In this document: piece by piece, positions 12,001 to 20,642 of the stretch
Position numbering within the stretch: position 1 is the stretch's first letter
Layout of the letters: every line of letters begins with the position of its first letter
Source: Cyrtodaria siliqua
Taxonomy: Eukaryota; Mollusca; Bivalvia; Adapedonta; Hiatellidae
Direction: 5' to 3'
Assembly (NCBI GenBank): GCA_037043455.1
Contig: JAWPHD010010201.1
Span: 32,142 to 96,141 of the forward strand
DNA: 64,000 bases
Made by a program: the position numbers and the translations under genes
Notes under the pieces: generated by a model
Databases searched by the model: none
What the model saw: only the letters and a program-made list of their open reading frames with translations
Told to the model about the DNA's origin: nothing

Positions 12001-15000
12001 TTCAATGGGATGTAATTTTCGGATGTTCTTATCAAACTGGGCCATAATCAAAGTATTGTCTATTCTACTCAGTAGCAAGCCTTTCTTTATTCCTTTACTA
12101 TGACAAAAACTGATAAATCCACATGCTTTTCAGTTTTAATAGTGACTTTTTAAAGACTATTATTAATATTATAGTCAACTAGAACTAAAGACTGGAACAG
12201 GAACTGCCCGAGGACAGCACACTTGACTTTCTTTATGTTTGGGGTAGAAAATTAAATATATTAAGAAGAAAACGGGGGATAATTCGGTTTATTGCAGAAC
12301 GTAATTGCGGCAATTATCTCTATGAGTTTTTCACATTACAGCAGTGTATTAGGCAGAAATTCAAGAACAGTGTGTGCAAATATGCAAACAGGGTGTGCAA
12401 AATAATTAGCTAACATGACTTCCGCGCCAATTTGCAACAAGTGGGTGTCTCTTGGGTAATTTATTTTCACCGAAAAAGGTGCATTTTAGATCATCTTAAT
12501 TCTACAAATGTATACAAAACATAACAATATTGAGAAAGTAAGAGTTTGGAAGTGTTGTTTAGTAAAACAATATTTTTTTACCCCACCCACTCTTCCAAAT
12601 ATTGGCCGCGATTTTTCAAAATCTTCCTTGCAAAAGACGGGTGCACGGTTGGCTGGCTAATACACTGCATGACAGTGAATAAATGTGTGAAGTCCTATTT
12701 AATTATTTCAAATGGATTGTGAAATATGATGAAAAAGGTTGATTTTTAATGAAAAATGTTAAAATGCATTCCTCTGGACCACTTTACTTGTGAAATGTAT
12801 CCTTGCCCTAAGGCCATGCAGATGTCAATACAAATGTGCTTTCTTAAAAGAAGTTTATTTGGGAGAAGAACGGAACTACAAAACCACGATCCCAGTCTTG
12901 ATATTATTCTTGATCATACTGACTATGTATGTTTATTGACAGAAATATATAGCACTGGCTTCAGAGTTAACTTTTCATCTGATAACAGCTCTTGTAAAAT
13001 AAATGAATGAAAGTAGTGTGGTCTAGTGAATGACCGTGGTGTGGTCTAGTGGTAGAGCGTTCACCATGCATGTGGGAAGCTGTGGGTTCCCAGGCCGGGT
13101 CATACCAAAAACTTCCTAAAAATAGTACTAGTAGCTCCATTGCCCGACGCTCAGCATTATAAAGGGTAATTCTAGGACTGGCTGGCTTGGTGTCATTCAA
13201 TGTATTAGCCAGCCAACCATGCAGCCGTCTTTTACACGGCCAGTTTTAAAAAATCGCGGCCAATATTTAGAGCAGTGGGTGGGGTAAATCAATTTTTTTT
13301 TTGCTAAACACTTTTAAACTCTTACTTTCTCAATATAATTTTTTTATATTGTTATGTTTTGTACACATTTATAGAAGAAAGATAATCTAAAATGCACCTT
13401 TTTCACCTTTATCTGTGAAAATAAATTCCCCCAGAGACACCCACTTGTCGCAAATTGGCGTGTAATGTGTGTTAGCAAATTATTTTGCACAGCCTGTTTG
13501 CATATTTGCACACCCAAGTCTTGAATTTCTGCCTAATACACTGGTTTCAGTACAATGTAACTGGGTGTGGTATCATGTGACTTTGTCATGCGGCAGCACT
13601 GTAAAGTTTTGCGTTGAGCTCACTCCTACAAGTAGACATCATTGCGATACGATTGAAAGATTGTTAAAACATACATACTCTTGTAAAATGAGAATTTTTC
13701 CTATTTGTTCAATCTGCCAAAATAATAACAATCCGACCCGGGTTGGTACCATTCCTACCTTCATGAAGGAGAATATTCCTCCATTTTCCAGGTCCTGTCG
13801 CTTCTTCTTCTTAAGAAGTTGGGTGAATTCCTCTGTGTGTGTATCTAAGTAGTCAATCAGACCCTGAAAGTGAACAGGTCAAAGTCAAACCTTCATATAT
13901 ACAAGGAAAAATAAACCGAGATAAAATAGGACGTGTAGTTGAAGTATGCCCTACAAATCTACAACAAGAGTTGCACGCAACATGGTGTCTCATCTAAAGT
14001 GACATGTCCATCATACATGTTTCAAGCAATCTTCATCTTGACAAAATTGAGGGTTTATAGTAACTATTAACGTGGTCAAACACTGTTGTCAGCCTTCAGT
14101 AGGTTAGCATTCATAGTTTTCCTTAGGCAAAATAAAATTATACCTGGGTTTACTGTAACATTGCTGAAAATAATCGGGTAGGTAGGTAGGCATTTTATTT
14201 TTTTATTTTATTTTTTGGAGAAGTTACATTTAAGGTGGCGATGAGCTTTGATGAATGGGAAAATGTGGTATTTTAAAAACTACAACAGATAACAATATGA
14301 AATTGCGTATGTTTTATTGTTTCCCAAAAGGCCTGGTAACAACTGGCTCTTTTCCCAAACATTTGCAATTATTACAAAGGGGTAAAACAGTTTTAAATGT
14401 TTTCCGCAAGTCCGAAAGAGGGTCAGCTCCAACAGCAATGAGTACATGAGTCCGCTGGGATCAGTCCAGCTCCATAGTGGGATCTCCAGTGGGGCCTGGT
14501 ATGTTATGAGTGACTTGACTTCCATGCTCTTCCTGAATATATGACCGTCAGGAAGGATGGGGGACCCACAAATTCTGTGGTTGATCTAACCAAGAGCAGT
14601 TCTTGCCTCCCAGACAGCTGAATAAATATTCAAAGATATAATGTCAAATGTTAATTGACCATTTGAATAGTTTTGTAAAAGTGTTGACTATAAACATGTA
14701 TATTACTTCTCTAACACCAGAAAGTAATAAATATTTATAAATTTCTCATGTTAGTTATTATGAGGTTGAGTTCAGAAAATTATTATGGAATGGCATACTT
14801 CTTCAAGAAGTTATAATGCAGTAGTAGTCGATGCCAATGTTTAGTGCTGAGAAGCAAGTACACATATGCACATTAATATTACTATTTTAGAAACAAACTT
14901 ACATGGCGGAGATTTCTTTATTAACACTGTCCTGTTTTAATGGGATGAGTGTGAGGTTTGGTGCACCCTAGAACCGGTTGAAACCCCCAGTGGCCTACTT

Positions 15001-18000
15001 TGCCACTGACCGTTCCAAGGTGGTAGCCCTATTGTCAACCCTTTTGTGTTTGTGATGTCGTTTGTATTTATTATTACTTTTGCCTCCTTATTTGTATGTT
15101 TGCGTGTTTGTTTCTGTGTTTTGTGGTTGACTGTCCTCCTTGAATGCTACTTTCCCTGTCCGATCTTTTTATATTTCTTTTTACGACAGGTGGCCTGGAA
15201 CTCTGGACATTTACCGACCTGTCTGTGGTACTTGTCAAACAATTCAACACTCGATTCTTTATGGAGTGTGCGCTTCCATGTGCTGACATTTTTGAAACTG
15301 TACAGCAAAACAGCTGTCAAAACCGCACTGCAAAATTGAAAATTGCACCATGATCGCGTGAACATTATGATTATTTTTTTTCAATCAAATAAGAAGGAGT
15401 TGGGGGTGTTTTCAGAGGGTCGGTCGGGTTACTGTAAACTCAGGTATAATTTTATTTAGCCTTAACACATCTTCATCTTACCACAAGAAACGTCGTTATC
15501 CATGACCAATAACTCTGACTTTCATTTCGGCAAAGTTATACAGCTTGTATTAGAAGTAATATGGTAAACAATCATGAAATTCAATGTTTCCCACTTATCA
15601 GTATTAAAGGAACACGGTCCACAAATAAAAATATTTAGAGCCACTCCAGAGAGAGAGGAAGACTACACAGGAATCTGGAAACATGCCCTATTCTTACCAT
15701 TCATATGCATCCTTAATGTGCTCTGACATTAATTATTGCTTAACCATTTATTCTTTTAATGAATCAGTAGAAAGATTTTTTATTTGTTTAGTAACATATT
15801 TCTTTCCAGAATCTTTACATGTTTTGGATATAGAGAAATGAAAAGTCCACTTAAATGATGCAGGGAACCAGAAAATGTGTCAATATGTTAAACTTTTAAG
15901 GCATGGACACTCATTTACATTTCGAACACATACTAATATAAAAAGAATCATATTTGCTGTGTCCTTGAGCAAGACAATTTATCTGCATTGCTTAGTACTG
16001 GTTCTACCTAGGAAGACATTGAGAGTGATTTTTACAATCCATGTAATATAAATAAGTTTAAACTAATATGAAAAGAGTTATTGCAAATGAATTTATACAA
16101 TAGTGATTATATTTGACAGTTTAATCTTCATTTCTGTGATAAACTTTTACTGGAGTATCGAATTACCCATCGGCAAAAGCCGACATAAATGTTCCTGTCA
16201 AACCTTATAAAACTCACATTGAAATGTGCAGAGATTGAAATGCGTATGTATTTAAAACAGAATCGAAATATAGTTTATGGCTGGCCAAGAACAATGTCCA
16301 GTGGCAGTGAGTTTAGATATGAAATCTGGTACTCCACAATTATATATTGCTCAACATAGTCAATTTTGAAATTTGGAGATCTGTTACATGTGTTGTGAAA
16401 TTTGGAGAAAGTACATATATTTAAGAGACAACTGACCTTGACACATGGTCATTTGGAGGCTGAAAGGTATTGGAATAAGAACAATGACCAGTGATGTTAT
16501 ATATGAAATGTATTTAAGTGCCATGACTCTGACCCAAGGTCAGTTGGAGAGCTGGAAGTTATTGGCATTAAAAAGGACAATGACAAGGTTATATATGAAA
16601 TTTGAACATTCTGCTCCAAAGAACAAAAAAGTTATAAGAATTTAACACACTTCAACACATTTTATTTTGAGACGGTACATGTATTTAAGAGACCACTGAC
16701 CTTGACACAGGGTCAGTTGGAGTTTGAAAATCACAGGAATAAGAAGGACAATGAGTCAATGACAAAGAGGTTATATATGAAATTTGAACACTCTACTCCA
16801 AAGAACAAAAACGTTATTAGAATTTAACGCAAACCTTGACCGTAATGATAAATCTTAACCAAAATCTTAACAATGTCAGGTATATATTGTATTATAACTT
16901 TCTTGTCCTAGGGAGTAGAATGTTCAAATTCCATAGTGGAGCGCTGTGGCCTAGTGGTAGAGCGTTGGACCCATGATCCAAAAGTCGTGGGTTCGATTCC
17001 CGTCATTGCCATATGCGTTGTGTCCCTGAGCAAGACACTTTATCTGCATTGCTTAGTACTGGTTCTACCCAGGAAGACATCGAGAGTGATTCAAATAAGT
17101 TCATAGAGCTTTCGTTACAATCGATGAAAAATAAATAAGTTTAAAATAAATTCCATATATGACCTCCTTGTCATTGTCTTTCCTAATGCCAATAACTTCC
17201 AGCCCTCCAACTGACCATGGGTCAGAGTCAATGCCACTTAAATTCATGTACCGTCATGCAAATTATAACGCAAAATATTGATAGTACATGTATTTAAGTG
17301 ACACTGACTCCATCCCATGATCAGTTGGAGGGCTGGAAGTTATTGGTATTAGGAAAGACAATGACCAGAAGGTTATATATGAAATTTGAACATTCTAATG
17401 CAAAGGATAAGAAAGTTATTATACAATATGTTGACGCCGTCGAGCCCGCCAACATTAGCGGCGCCTATGTCTAATATTTTTTCAAAAGGCGAGACAAAAA
17501 CACAATGTAGGTTTTTCAATATTGCCACTTTTTGTTTATTACTTGGTTTATGATTTGTGTTCTTTTATTATGGCGGGATTCTGAAAAAAAATTCAAACAG
17601 AAGACGTCAATCATCGAATCACAGCTAGGTTTGAAATATTTTATCAATTACCATAAAAAATTTAATTCATGGTTCAAGTTTGCATGGAAGTGGGGGGATA
17701 GCATCGTCGTTTTTCCCTTATATTTGTGTTACCGATAAAAGGACCCATTCCCAATTGCAAAAAAGTTTGTTTTATTCCCAATTCGGGTGTAAATTATTCC
17801 GTATTGAAAGCAGTTTAAATTTTGAAATAAAAACTATAAACACATTTGTTGCCAGAAACTTCTCTTCTTCAAGATCATCAATTGTCAGTTATTAGACTAC
17901 CGCACAGCGCATGCATACATCGTAATGTGTATGTATACATGGTAATGTGCATGCATACATGGTAATGTGCATGCATACATGGTAATGTGTTTGCATACAA

Positions 18001-18525
18001 GGTAATGTTTTTGCATACATGGTAATGTGTTTGCATACACGGTAATGTGTTTGCAGTAATGTGTTTGCATACACGGTAATGTGTTTGCATACACGGTAAT
18101 GCGTTTGCATACATGGTAATGTGCTTGCGAAGTATTTTAAAAGCATGCTTTTGTTTGATAGTGAAAAAGTTGATGGACGAACAGACAATGGACAACTCAC
18201 CATACCATAAGCATTTATTAGTGAAGGCCAGCAGAGCTAATTAAAATGGTTCTACTGTAGAAGGAAAATTAGCAATCAACTTTTTAAGAGAAAGTTTTAC
18301 CAGCAATTTACTAAAAATAATTGGGAAAATACGATCATTTTTTATACATACAGCCAATGCCTTTTCTGTCTCCGAGACTGACTGGTCTTCAAACTCCTCC
18401 TCCGTCATCTGTTGACAAAACCTGGTGGTTAGTCTATACGCTTCGTCAAACTCGTCGCCATCTTCCACACCACTCACACTGACATTATCCTCCCTGGCTG
18501 GAACTTCTTCTTCTATAGCAGACAT
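2831..18525 (-). CDS. PRR11-like proline-rich protein (7 coding exons)
   Basis: Seven exons on the minus strand join in frame: 18525-18352, 13863-13759, 11643-11520, 10188-9932, 8530-8481, 3735-3673, 3029-2831. The total is 972 nt, 323 residues plus TGA, and every junction is GT-AG with matching phase. Residues 1-58 are acidic; 59-134 are charged, helix-prone and lysine-rich (KKKKR); 173-179 and 184-191 are polyproline; 192-220 are basic with TP sites (TTPKS, PFTPIEN). The C terminus has DLQQELLSSNPWKRL, then SPGGTP (259-264) and VRSPSP. This block resembles the end of vertebrate PRR11 (RSPGGTP ... RSPTP); human PRR11 is 360 residues and its N-terminal half does not obviously match. The several SP/TP sites would suit proline-directed kinases. 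An acceptor just before the ATG (18534-18533) implies a non-coding 5' exon further up. The gene is head to head with RNF10. The exon chain is well supported; the PRR11 identity rests on one motif block. Confidence 0.75.
3673..3735 (-). CDS. PRR11-like gene, exon 6
   Basis: 63 nt, acceptor CACCAG and donor GTAAGT, encoding LQQELLSSNPWKRLKCVGEN. A second AG seven bases into the exon (at 3730-3729) would break phase with exon 5, so the upstream AG was chosen. Confidence 0.7.
3910..4138 (-). mobile_element. SINE with tRNA-like head (minus orientation)
   Basis: Read on the minus strand, the head GGGGCGTCCGTGGCCGAGTG has an A box typical of Leu/Ser-type tRNAs, and GGGTTTGAGCCC fits a B box. The body continues to about 3910. 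A second copy lies at 58005-58085 plus 58728-58745, where it is interrupted by another element. It sits in intron 6 of the PRR11-like gene's 3' region, between exons 5 and 6. Confidence 0.7.
4179..5765 (-). mobile_element. Pearl-like (ACGG)n element, copy A, ~5 internal repeats
   Basis: Internal tandem units of about 320 bp, each made of two halves starting near GTAGTCGCTAC, repeat about five times. The right end (plus strand) carries a CAGACGGACGGACGG microsatellite, then GCCGCACCACGGCATAAGC and ATCAGTAGAGCT. The left end is ACAAGAGGTCAATGACC, then AGCTCTACTGAT. Copies in the opposite orientation are at 26455-28712 and 39577-40507. It matches the general plan of bivalve pearl elements (non-autonomous, probably Helentron-type): conserved ends, tandem cores and an (ACGG)n tract. 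It encodes no transposase. Confidence 0.85.
5846..7870. repeat. 35-bp AT-rich satellite array, ~57 copies
   Basis: A unit of about 35 bp built from ATCATATTTGATATTTTCAA and TTAAAAAGCTATGGA repeats for 2 kb. Sub-variants are AAATATCTATGGA, and an inverted insertion with AGCTTTTTAGTAAATATCAT, which occurs four times (around 6880, 7035, 7325 and 7420). The repeated insertion shows that blocks of several units were duplicated together. It lies between exons 5 and 6 of the PRR11-like gene. Confidence 0.95.
7935..8305 (-). mobile_element. SINE with Ala-tRNA-like head
   Basis: On the minus strand, 8302-8237 reads as a tRNA-like head: GTGTAGTGGTTATAGCGTCT (A box), then a CTTGCATTC anticodon-loop-like stretch with TGC, and GGGTTCGAGTCCCC (B box). 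The body runs to about 7935. Head pairing is incomplete and no CCA or terminator is needed, so it is called a SINE rather than a tRNA gene. Confidence 0.65.
8481..8530 (-). CDS. PRR11-like gene, exon 5 (50 nt)
   Basis: A micro-exon flanked by a GTGTACAG acceptor and a GTGAGT donor. It encodes MDTPQSLKKTRKHDGN and restores phase between exons 4 and 6. It is too small to find by open-frame length. Confidence 0.65.
9210..9665 (+). repeat. Partial tandem repeat with TGACCTTTGACCT motifs
   Basis: About two to three diverged units share GTGGGTGCAA, CCTTCACAACTTACTGAG and GACCTTGACCTTTGACCTA. TGACCTTTGACCT occurs at 9412-9424 and 9543-9555. This is a direct repeat (spacer 1) of nuclear-receptor half sites, here as part of a dispersed repeat. 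It lies in intron 4 of the PRR11-like gene. The rest of 8531-9931 shows nothing else. Confidence 0.6.
9932..10188 (-). CDS. PRR11-like gene, exon 4 (polyproline)
   Basis: 257 nt flanked by TATTTTAG and GTAAGTC. Encodes a basic segment and two proline runs of 7 and 8 residues separated by VLSM, then TTPKS and PFTPIEN. Gly-rich open frames on the other strand over the same bases are shadows of this exon. Confidence 0.8.
11520..11643 (-). CDS. PRR11-like gene, exon 3
   Basis: 124 nt, phase 0 in and phase 1 out, flanked by TCCTCAG and GTAAGTG. Encodes VKVLDMIHGDDSPIVRV and then a charged KEREKK helix. Confidence 0.75.
12350..12675 (+). repeat. Left arm of a ~330-bp inverted repeat
   Basis: Starts CAGTGTATTAGGCAGAAATT and ends near GGTTGGCTGGCTAATACACTG. 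It is the reverse complement, with some divergence, of 13196-13548. A third partial copy (start only) is at 35587-35665. Together these indicate a mobile element with long arms, in intron 2 of the PRR11-like gene. The region 10190-11500 before it has no further recognised feature beyond exon 3's surroundings. Confidence 0.85.
13023..13195 (+). mobile_element. SINE-like insertion between inverted-repeat arms
   Basis: GGTGTGGTCTAGTGGTAGAG is an A-box-like start, followed by CTGTGGGTTCCCAGGCC, a degenerate B box. It sits right next to the right arm of the inverted repeat. The tail is GACTGGCTGGCTTGGTGTC. Confidence 0.55.
13196..13548 (-). repeat. Right arm of the inverted repeat
   Basis: Reverse-complement partner of 12350-12675. 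Shared blocks include GCGGCCAATATT, TTACTTTCTCAATAT, AATGCACCTTTTTC, GAGACACCCACTTG and GAATTTCTGCCTAATACACTG. Confidence 0.85.
13759..13863 (-). CDS. PRR11-like gene, exon 2
   Basis: 35 codons, phase 0 on both sides, flanked by CTTTCAG and GTAGGA. Encodes a Leu/Lys-rich helix-prone stretch that includes LIDYLDTHTEEFTQLLKKKK. Confidence 0.75.
14940..15420. other. Unclassified intron sequence, TTTG-rich
   Basis: Contains GGTTGAAACCCCCAGTGG, a pyrimidine/TG-rich run, and GACAGGTGGCCTGG. Overlapping open frames on both strands lack recognisable domains or splice context, so no gene is called. Nothing firm was found in 13870-14940 apart from a GGTAGGTAGGTAGG tract near 14177. A small SINE remnant lies at 15640-15715. 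Confidence 0.3.
16400..17420 (+). repeat. Diverged repeated segment, four to five units, one inverted
   Basis: Units with GGTCAGTTGGAG, TGGAAGTTATTGG, AGGACAATGAC, GTTATATATGAAATTTGAAC and CCAAAGAACAAAAA recur at about 16430, 16540, 16690 and 17290. A reverse-complement piece lies at 17150-17250. A tRNA-derived SINE sits between them. It lies in intron 1 of the PRR11-like gene. Confidence 0.7.
16942..17135 (+). mobile_element. SINE with Met(CAT)-tRNA-like head
   Basis: A head of about 70 nt, GCGCTGTGGCCTAGTGGTAG (A box) ... GGACCCATGATCC ... GGGTTCGATTCCCG (B box), is followed by a body with CCCTGAGCAAGACACTTTAT and TACTGGTTCTACCCAGGAAG. The anticodon stem TTGGA/TCCAA pairs around a CCCATGA loop (CAT). 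Body-only copies lie at 1120-1156 (minus) and 15958-16070 (plus), so this is a dispersed SINE rather than an isolated tRNA gene. Confidence 0.75.
17905..18132. repeat. 20-bp minisatellite, ~11 copies
   Basis: The unit GCATACATGGTAATGTGTTT repeats about 11 times, with ACATGG/ACACGG and GTGC/GTGT variants and one shortened copy near 18055. It lies in intron 1 of the PRR11-like gene, about 220 bp from exon 1. Open frames on the minus strand across it are artefacts. Confidence 0.95.
18352..18525 (-). CDS. PRR11-like gene, coding exon 1
   Basis: Encodes residues 1-58, starting MSAIEEEVPAR, and is rich in Glu/Asp. The donor is GTATGT after codon 58 (phase 0). The ATG lies 7 nt after a TTTTAG acceptor, so the 5' UTR is itself spliced. 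Confidence 0.75.
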
Positions 18526-18532
18526 TGCACAC

Positions 18533-20640
18533 CTAAAATTGGAGCAATCTACTAGAACTTACAGAGGATTAGGACTTTACAAAGCGATTTATTCAAAAAC
18601 ATAATTTTATCCCCTCAAAATTATAATTGTTATATTCGATAAATTAATAATCCTGCATTCAAGAATGTAAACAATTTAAAGCTCCAGCCTCATTAAGAAT
18701 ATAAGATTAAGTATTTGATAAGTCAGATGCATAGCATGTATGGAACCGGAATATTTTGATATAATTCTTAAAAGTGTTCTCGGAAAGTAATTGGCATGTT
18801 ACAATGTTAAAACATTTTCCCACCTTCAAAATCATCATTTTTCAAACAGCAGCTACCATATAATAATTACTGAAACAATGAACGCATTACTTGCAACCCT
18901 CTCCCTCTCCCCACCCCCACAAACCACACTAATATTTACTTATTTTCACTATTTACCCATCTTTTTTGGTATATAAATTATATACTACATTCTTGAAAAA
19001 TTCTAATTTATATTAAGAAGTAATGAGTAATAAGCCAAAAAATGACAAGGGTGGGCCTCTTCCCAATTTTGTGGGAGGAAAAACTGCTTAGTTAAAGTCC
19101 CATTTACACTGATGACTTTTTTGCCGCTACTGAAAGGCCTGGGCTACTTCCCCTGTTTCCCGGAAAAAAGCAATGGTCACTGTCATCTCATAAAGGGACA
19201 CGTCATGGTAATCTTGATTATTTCAAACCTCTTACAGGGACACTGTCCGTAAGTAAGCAAAATAATTAAATGTCTGATTTTTATTCAGTGAAATGTACAC
19301 ATGAAAACATGAGCCTAAACCCAAAGAAGAAGTCTGTAGTAATACATTCGCTAGTTTAATTTTTTTTATTTTATTTATTATTTGTAAACAATGGACATTC
19401 TTTACAGTTTCTGCTGTCAGATCACGTGACATCCATTAGCGCATTAGGTTTTCTATATACAGTAGATCACATTATTTCCGGGTGATCCTAAGTTCGCGAA
19501 TCAGTGGGACTCTGATTTATTAGCGTGTTCTTGAATTCGCGTCCTAGCAAAAGGTAAATAATCATATTAATCATGTCCTATAGTGTAGAGTGTTCATATT
19601 TTCTTATAAATAATATATTTCTTCGGTGTTTATTGTCGAGTTTTGTTTATTTCATTAGGTTTTTCCTGATACATGTATTTCCCACTTAATCTGTTAATGC
19701 AGACTACTGGTACATCCGTTATCGGAGTCCTGTTTATAGCCCTGAGACACATCAATTATCCTATAATTATACTAAGTGATGCATCGTGTGAAAATAATTG
19801 TAAAGAATTTATTGATTCTTTGAACATGATTTGTAGTGCTGAATTCATTGATTCATGTTTAAGAGATATAATTACCAGTACAGAAAACAGAAAATAACAT
19901 TTGTATTTTTGAAGTGTAGATGCCACACTTTGAACTTAACCAATAGCCTCGATTCACCATATAATGTATCAAAAATAATAATTCTAAAAAGTATTTTACA
20001 AGTATAGACATAATTGTTACTTTAAAATCAATGTAAACTAATAAGTACGTATTGTTAACCACTCTTTAGGATATAACATTTCTTGCTGGTACATATATAT
20101 ATATACCTGCCGCTCATCTGATAATTTCCATCTATACAATTTCAGACAGCTGAGCTTTCGGATACTCTTTCGAGTTTATTATCCACAAGTTTAAGAATCC
20201 GCGAGTTCTTAAATTTCATGAAACAGTGGATTCACGAAAATTAGCGAAAATAAAACCCTCGCGAATAATACCAATCTACAGTACTTAGTATGTATTGCGC
20301 AATATATATGGCCGGTTTAGCCCAGGTGGGAGCACCGTTGACTATTGCACGCTCACTATTTTATTACTCTTGATATACTGCGCCTATACAGTATTTAATT
20401 GTCAGAATTGCTGTTTAACGGCTCATCAATACATTACAGGTTATTCAGTCGCGCCAAAGAGACAAAAGGGAAGAATCCTAATGTATTTTAACCTGCTTCG
20501 AATAGAAACGTCTATACATAGGCCAGCCTCGTTTACATCCCCATCATACTGACAAGGTTCGTTTTAACTTTAAGCTAGCTTAATTATGCATATGTTACAA
20601 AGTTACAAATGTTTAAAATTTGGCAAAAGCATATGGCATA
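18533..20640. other. Intergenic/5' region between divergent genes
   Basis: No coding exon was recognised. An upstream non-coding exon of the PRR11-like gene should lie here or beyond, because an acceptor precedes its ATG. Two diverged, partly complementary AT-rich segments with GCGAA motifs occur near 19440-19550 and 20140-20290, which suggests an old MITE. A SINE remnant (CTGTTTAACGGCTCATCAAT) is at 20395-20560. Confidence 0.4.
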
Positions 20641-20642
20641 TT

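Noticed and set aside
16942..17012. Functional tRNA-Met gene
   Set aside because: It is followed by a body shared with other dispersed copies (1120, 15958) and is better explained as a SINE head.
17878..18203. Minus-strand frames with repeated HYRVCKHIT-type peptide
   Set aside because: They are translations of the 20-bp minisatellite.
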